Assembly: GCF_009846885.1 (NCBI RefSeq)
Contig: NZ_WUWM01000020.1
Span: 1 to 64,000 of the forward strand
DNA length: 64,000 nt
Origin: Paenibacillus puerhi
GTDB taxonomy: Bacteria > Bacillota > Bacilli > Paenibacillales > NBRC-103111
Direction: 5' to 3'
The first letter of the stretch is position 1. Every line of letters starts with the position of its first letter. A model generated the notes under the pieces. That model searched no databases, was not told the origin of the DNA, and saw only the letters and a program-made list of their open reading frames with translations. Made by a program: the position numbers and the translations under genes. Shown piece after piece: positions 61,990 to 64,000 of the stretch.

Positions 61990-63153
61990 TTAATGCGTGC
62001 CGCCAACCTCAAGCGTTCTGTACTCGCCTGCCTTCTTCTTCGTCTCCGAAGCGTCGATGCGCTCCTGCAGCTTGGCCAGGAACAAGTCCTCATCGATCGG
62101 CAGATTCACCCAATCGTCCATCCAGGTGGACAGCAGCATCGCATTGGAAATCATCAAGCCCTTGATGCCTTCTTCACCCGGTGCGAGCAGCGGAGTGCCG
62201 TTCGCGATGGCGCTTACCCAGTTGGCTGTAATCCCCTTGTGCTGCGGGCTGTCGCCTTTCGTCTGGATCGGGATTTTCCAGCATTCCGGCTGGCCGAAGC
62301 CGCCTTTGAAGGTACGGTTGAATTCCGACTCCGAAACGCGCAGACGGTGGAAGGTCATCGCCCCGTCTTCGATGACGATTTTGCCGCGGTCTCCGGTCAC
62401 TTCGAACCGGTTCGTTCCCGGCGCTTCGCAGGTCGAGGTAACGAACACGCCCGTCGCACCGTTCTCGTACTCCGCATATGCCGTTACTTCATTCTCCACC
62501 TCGATCGAACGATGCTTGCCGAAGGAGCAGAACGCCCGGATGCGCGTAGGCATCATGCCGATCGTCCACTGCCACAGGTCGAGCTGGTGCGGGTCCTGGT
62601 TAATAAGCACGCCGCCGCCTTCTCCTGCCCATGTCGCGCGCCAGCCGCCCGAATCGTAATAGCTTTGAGAGCGGTACCAATCCGTAATAATCCAATTGGT
62701 GCGCCGCACCTCGCCCAGTTCCCCGGACTCGATCAGATCGCGCAGCTTGGCGTACAGCGGATTGGTCCGTTGGTTATACATGATGCCGAACACGCGCCCG
62801 GATTCCTTGGCAACTTCATTCATCTCGCGTACCTGCTTGGTGTAGACGCCGGCAGGCTTCTCGATCAGCACATGCAGTCCTTTGCGCAGCGCTTGAATCG
62901 CTTGTTCCGGATGGAAATAGTGGGGCGTATTGATCAGAACCGCATCCACCTCGCCCGAATCGAGCAGCGCCTCGTAGCTGCTGTACCGCTTGACTCCTTC
63001 TCCGAGATGCTCAGCCGCCCAAGCGAGCCGATCCTCTCTCATGTCGCAGACGGCCGTCAATTGACCGCTTGGCACCTCGTTGTTTTTTAAATACATCGCG
63101 TGACCCGTTCCCATATTGCCGAGACCGACTAATCCGATTCGTACATTCGTCAT
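61990..63153 (-). CDS. Gfo/Idh/MocA-family oxidoreductase
   Basis: 387 residues with the full family pattern: IGLVGLGNMGTGHA (nucleotide binding), LIEKPAGVYTKQVREM (EKP) and GVLINQDPHQLDLWQW (active-site His). It differs clearly from the other oxidoreductase of the operon, so they are unlikely to be a recent duplication. It is the first gene of the operon running through the isomerase to araC. GAAAGGAATG precedes the ATG. Substrate unknown; a keto-sugar or inositol is likely. Confidence 0.92.
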   Translation of the reverse strand: MTNVRIGLVGLGNMGTGHAMYLKNNEVPSGQLTAVCDMREDRLAWAAEHLGEGVKRYSSYEALLDSGEVDAVLINTPHYFHPEQAIQALRKGLHVLIEKPAGVYTKQVREMNEVAKESGRVFGIMYNQRTNPLYAKLRDLIESGELGEVRRTNWIITDWYRSQSYYDSGGWRATWAGEGGGVLINQDPHQLDLWQWTIGMMPTRIRAFCSFGKHRSIEVENEVTAYAEYENGATGVFVTSTCEAPGTNRFEVTGDRGKIVIEDGAMTFHRLRVSESEFNRTFKGGFGQPECWKIPIQTKGDSPQHKGITANWVSAIANGTPLLAPGEEGIKGLMISNAMLLSTWMDDWVNLPIDEDLFLAKLQERIDASETKKKAGEYRTLEVGGTH

Positions 63154-63570
63154 GGAGACACATTCCTTTCGGGATCGTCTTTATTAATGAAATTGTCAGC
63201 TTGTTGCCTTCCTTAATGGTAGCATGAAACCGATTTCGGCACTTCACTAGCGTTGCCCAATTGCCGTGACTTATTTAACTCTGGTTGCTGCCTGGCGATC
63301 AGCGCGATACCCGGCTATCTTCTCCTATCAGCCTCGAAAAGCAATGAAAACACAAGAATAAACCGGAAAAAGAAAGGATTTTGCCGTTGAAGCTGGCGAA
63401 GCCCGACCATCTGCCCGACCCGCGGCCTATCCGGTTGCCCTCCGGCACGATCAACAGCAAAGGCCAGCATGAGCCCTGGAAGCCGTTTACCCGAGACAAT
63501 GTGGGCAGCGGAGTGCTGGACGCCAGAATAACCTGATCGCTTTGATCGTAACCAAGCCGTGAAGCGCCAA
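63154..63570. other. Intergenic stretch without a recognisable gene
   Basis: About 420 bases before the oxidoreductase operon. Open frames here have no ribosome binding site or recognisable product. The promoter of the operon must be near 63160-63250, but no convincing -35/-10 pair is seen. Confidence 0.5.
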
Positions 63571-63620
63571 AGGGTCTGTCCCCCAAAAATCACATCCGTG
63601 ACTTTTGGAGGACAGACCCT
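63571..63620. terminator. Long terminator hairpin
   Basis: AGGGTCTGTCC pairs with GGACAGACCCT and CCAAAA with TTTTGG inside, a very stable stem. It lies just after the TolC-like gene on the minus strand. T-runs are short on both sides. Confidence 0.7.
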
Positions 63621-63644
63621 CTTGTACGAGCGCGTGGAGAATGA

Positions 63645-64000
63645 TCAGGATATAAATCCTTTCTCCATCGCCTTTGCTTTCTCCAGCCGCGCGTAATAGG
63701 TCAGCTTGGCGGCCTCGAGCGCCAGCTCCTGACTCTGCACCTTCAAGTCGAATTTGTTCAGGTCATGCAGCGAAATAACGCCCGCCGTATAACGCAGCTT
63801 CATCTTCTCCCGATCTTCCTTCGCTTCGCTTGTCAGCCGCGACTCGGTCAGAACGCTCTGGTAGGCCTTCTCGGCTTCCGTGTAGGTCGCCTCGATCTTT
63901 TGAGTCAGCTCCAGCTGGGTTTGGTGATTTTGAGTACCGGCTATCCCCATGTTTACGCCTTGATAGCTCGCTCCGTAGGTGGATCCGGTCACGGTATGAG
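63645..64000 (-). CDS. TolC-family protein, C-terminal fragment (gene runs past the window edge)
   Basis: The last 118 or so codons are visible; the frame stays open to the window end, so the GTG at 63992 is not taken as the start. Helical repeats with EATYTEAEKAYQSVLTES, KLRYTAGVISLHDLNKFDLKVQSQELAL and TYYARLEKAKAMEKGFI match the C-terminal part of TolC-like proteins. In Gram-positive bacteria such proteins lack an outer membrane to sit in and are of unclear role. Confidence 0.7.
   Translation of the reverse strand, partial: HTVTGSTYGASYQGVNMGIAGTQNHQTQLELTQKIEATYTEAEKAYQSVLTESRLTSEAKEDREKMKLRYTAGVISLHDLNKFDLKVQSQELALEAAKLTYYARLEKAKAMEKGFIS

Noticed and set aside
63299-63586. 95-codon minus-strand frame after the TolC-like gene
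   Set aside because: It runs into the terminator hairpin, has no ribosome binding site and resembles no family.

Overview
The window reads as chromosomal DNA of a spore-forming Gram-positive bacterium, most likely a Paenibacillus or close relative. The evidence is the Bacillales gene order yqeG-yqeH-aroE-yhbY-nadD-yqeK-rsfS-yqeM next to comER and comEA/comEB/comEC, a spoVA-type spore operon, an S-layer-homology protein, a leucyl T-box leader, strong AGGAGG ribosome binding sites with many TTG/GTG starts, and GC-rich coding sequence. Nearly all genes are on the minus strand. The plus strand carries comER, a DUF1657 gene, a uronate isomerase-like gene and two small membrane peptides.

Layout. 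1-497: non-coding with a hairpin and a 28-bp direct repeat. 0.5-8.4 kb: a 2261-residue secreted multi-domain protein in an operon behind an SLH-domain protein. 8.5-14.8 kb: competence genes comEA, comEB and comEC, interrupted by an O-acetylhomoserine sulfhydrylase gene, with comER divergent. 14.9-17.7 kb: leuS with T-box and promoter. 17.9-24.3 kb: the yqeG-to-yqeM operon (ribosome assembly, NAD, shikimate), with cvfB inserted. 24.7-29.2 kb: MoxR ATPase, DUF58 and transglutaminase operon. 29.4-32.5 kb: spoVAC-spoVAD-spoVAEb with a DUF421+DUF1657 fusion (2Duf type) and a divergent DUF1657 gene, resembling the spoVA2mob germination and heat-resistance operon. 32.6-45.6 kb: sugar metabolism (uronate isomerase-like protein, class II aldolase with AgaS-type isomerase, aspartase, CE7 esterase, GH38 alpha-mannosidase, LacI regulator) and an L,D-transpeptidase, with a 1.36-kb repeat-rich gap at 34.2-35.56 kb. 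45.7-52.6 kb: a signalling block of response-regulator kinase, CheB, CheR and a very large hybrid kinase. 52.8-58.8 kb: a thiazole/oxazole-modified peptide (TOMM) cluster. 59-63.2 kb: AraC regulator, TIM-barrel sugar isomerase and two Gfo/Idh/MocA oxidoreductases. The right edge holds the 3' end of a TolC-like gene.

The most exciting system is the TOMM cluster. An 86-residue precursor (58527-58787) carries sixteen consecutive Cys-X-X triplets followed by a short Gly-rich tail. It is followed on the same strand by a leader-binding/ThiF-like maturation protein, a YcaO cyclodehydratase ending in PxPxPxP, and a double-domain SagB-type dehydrogenase. This belongs to the heterocycloanthracin/sonorensin type of heterocyclic bacteriocin, with a core sequence I do not recognise. 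No exporter or immunity gene is visible next to it. Other points of interest are a candidate structured RNA with terminator at 35304-35523, a MITE-like inverted-repeat element at 34275-34592, and a shared 9-bp motif that may link the LacI regulator to the mannosidase and the distant uronate isomerase-like gene.
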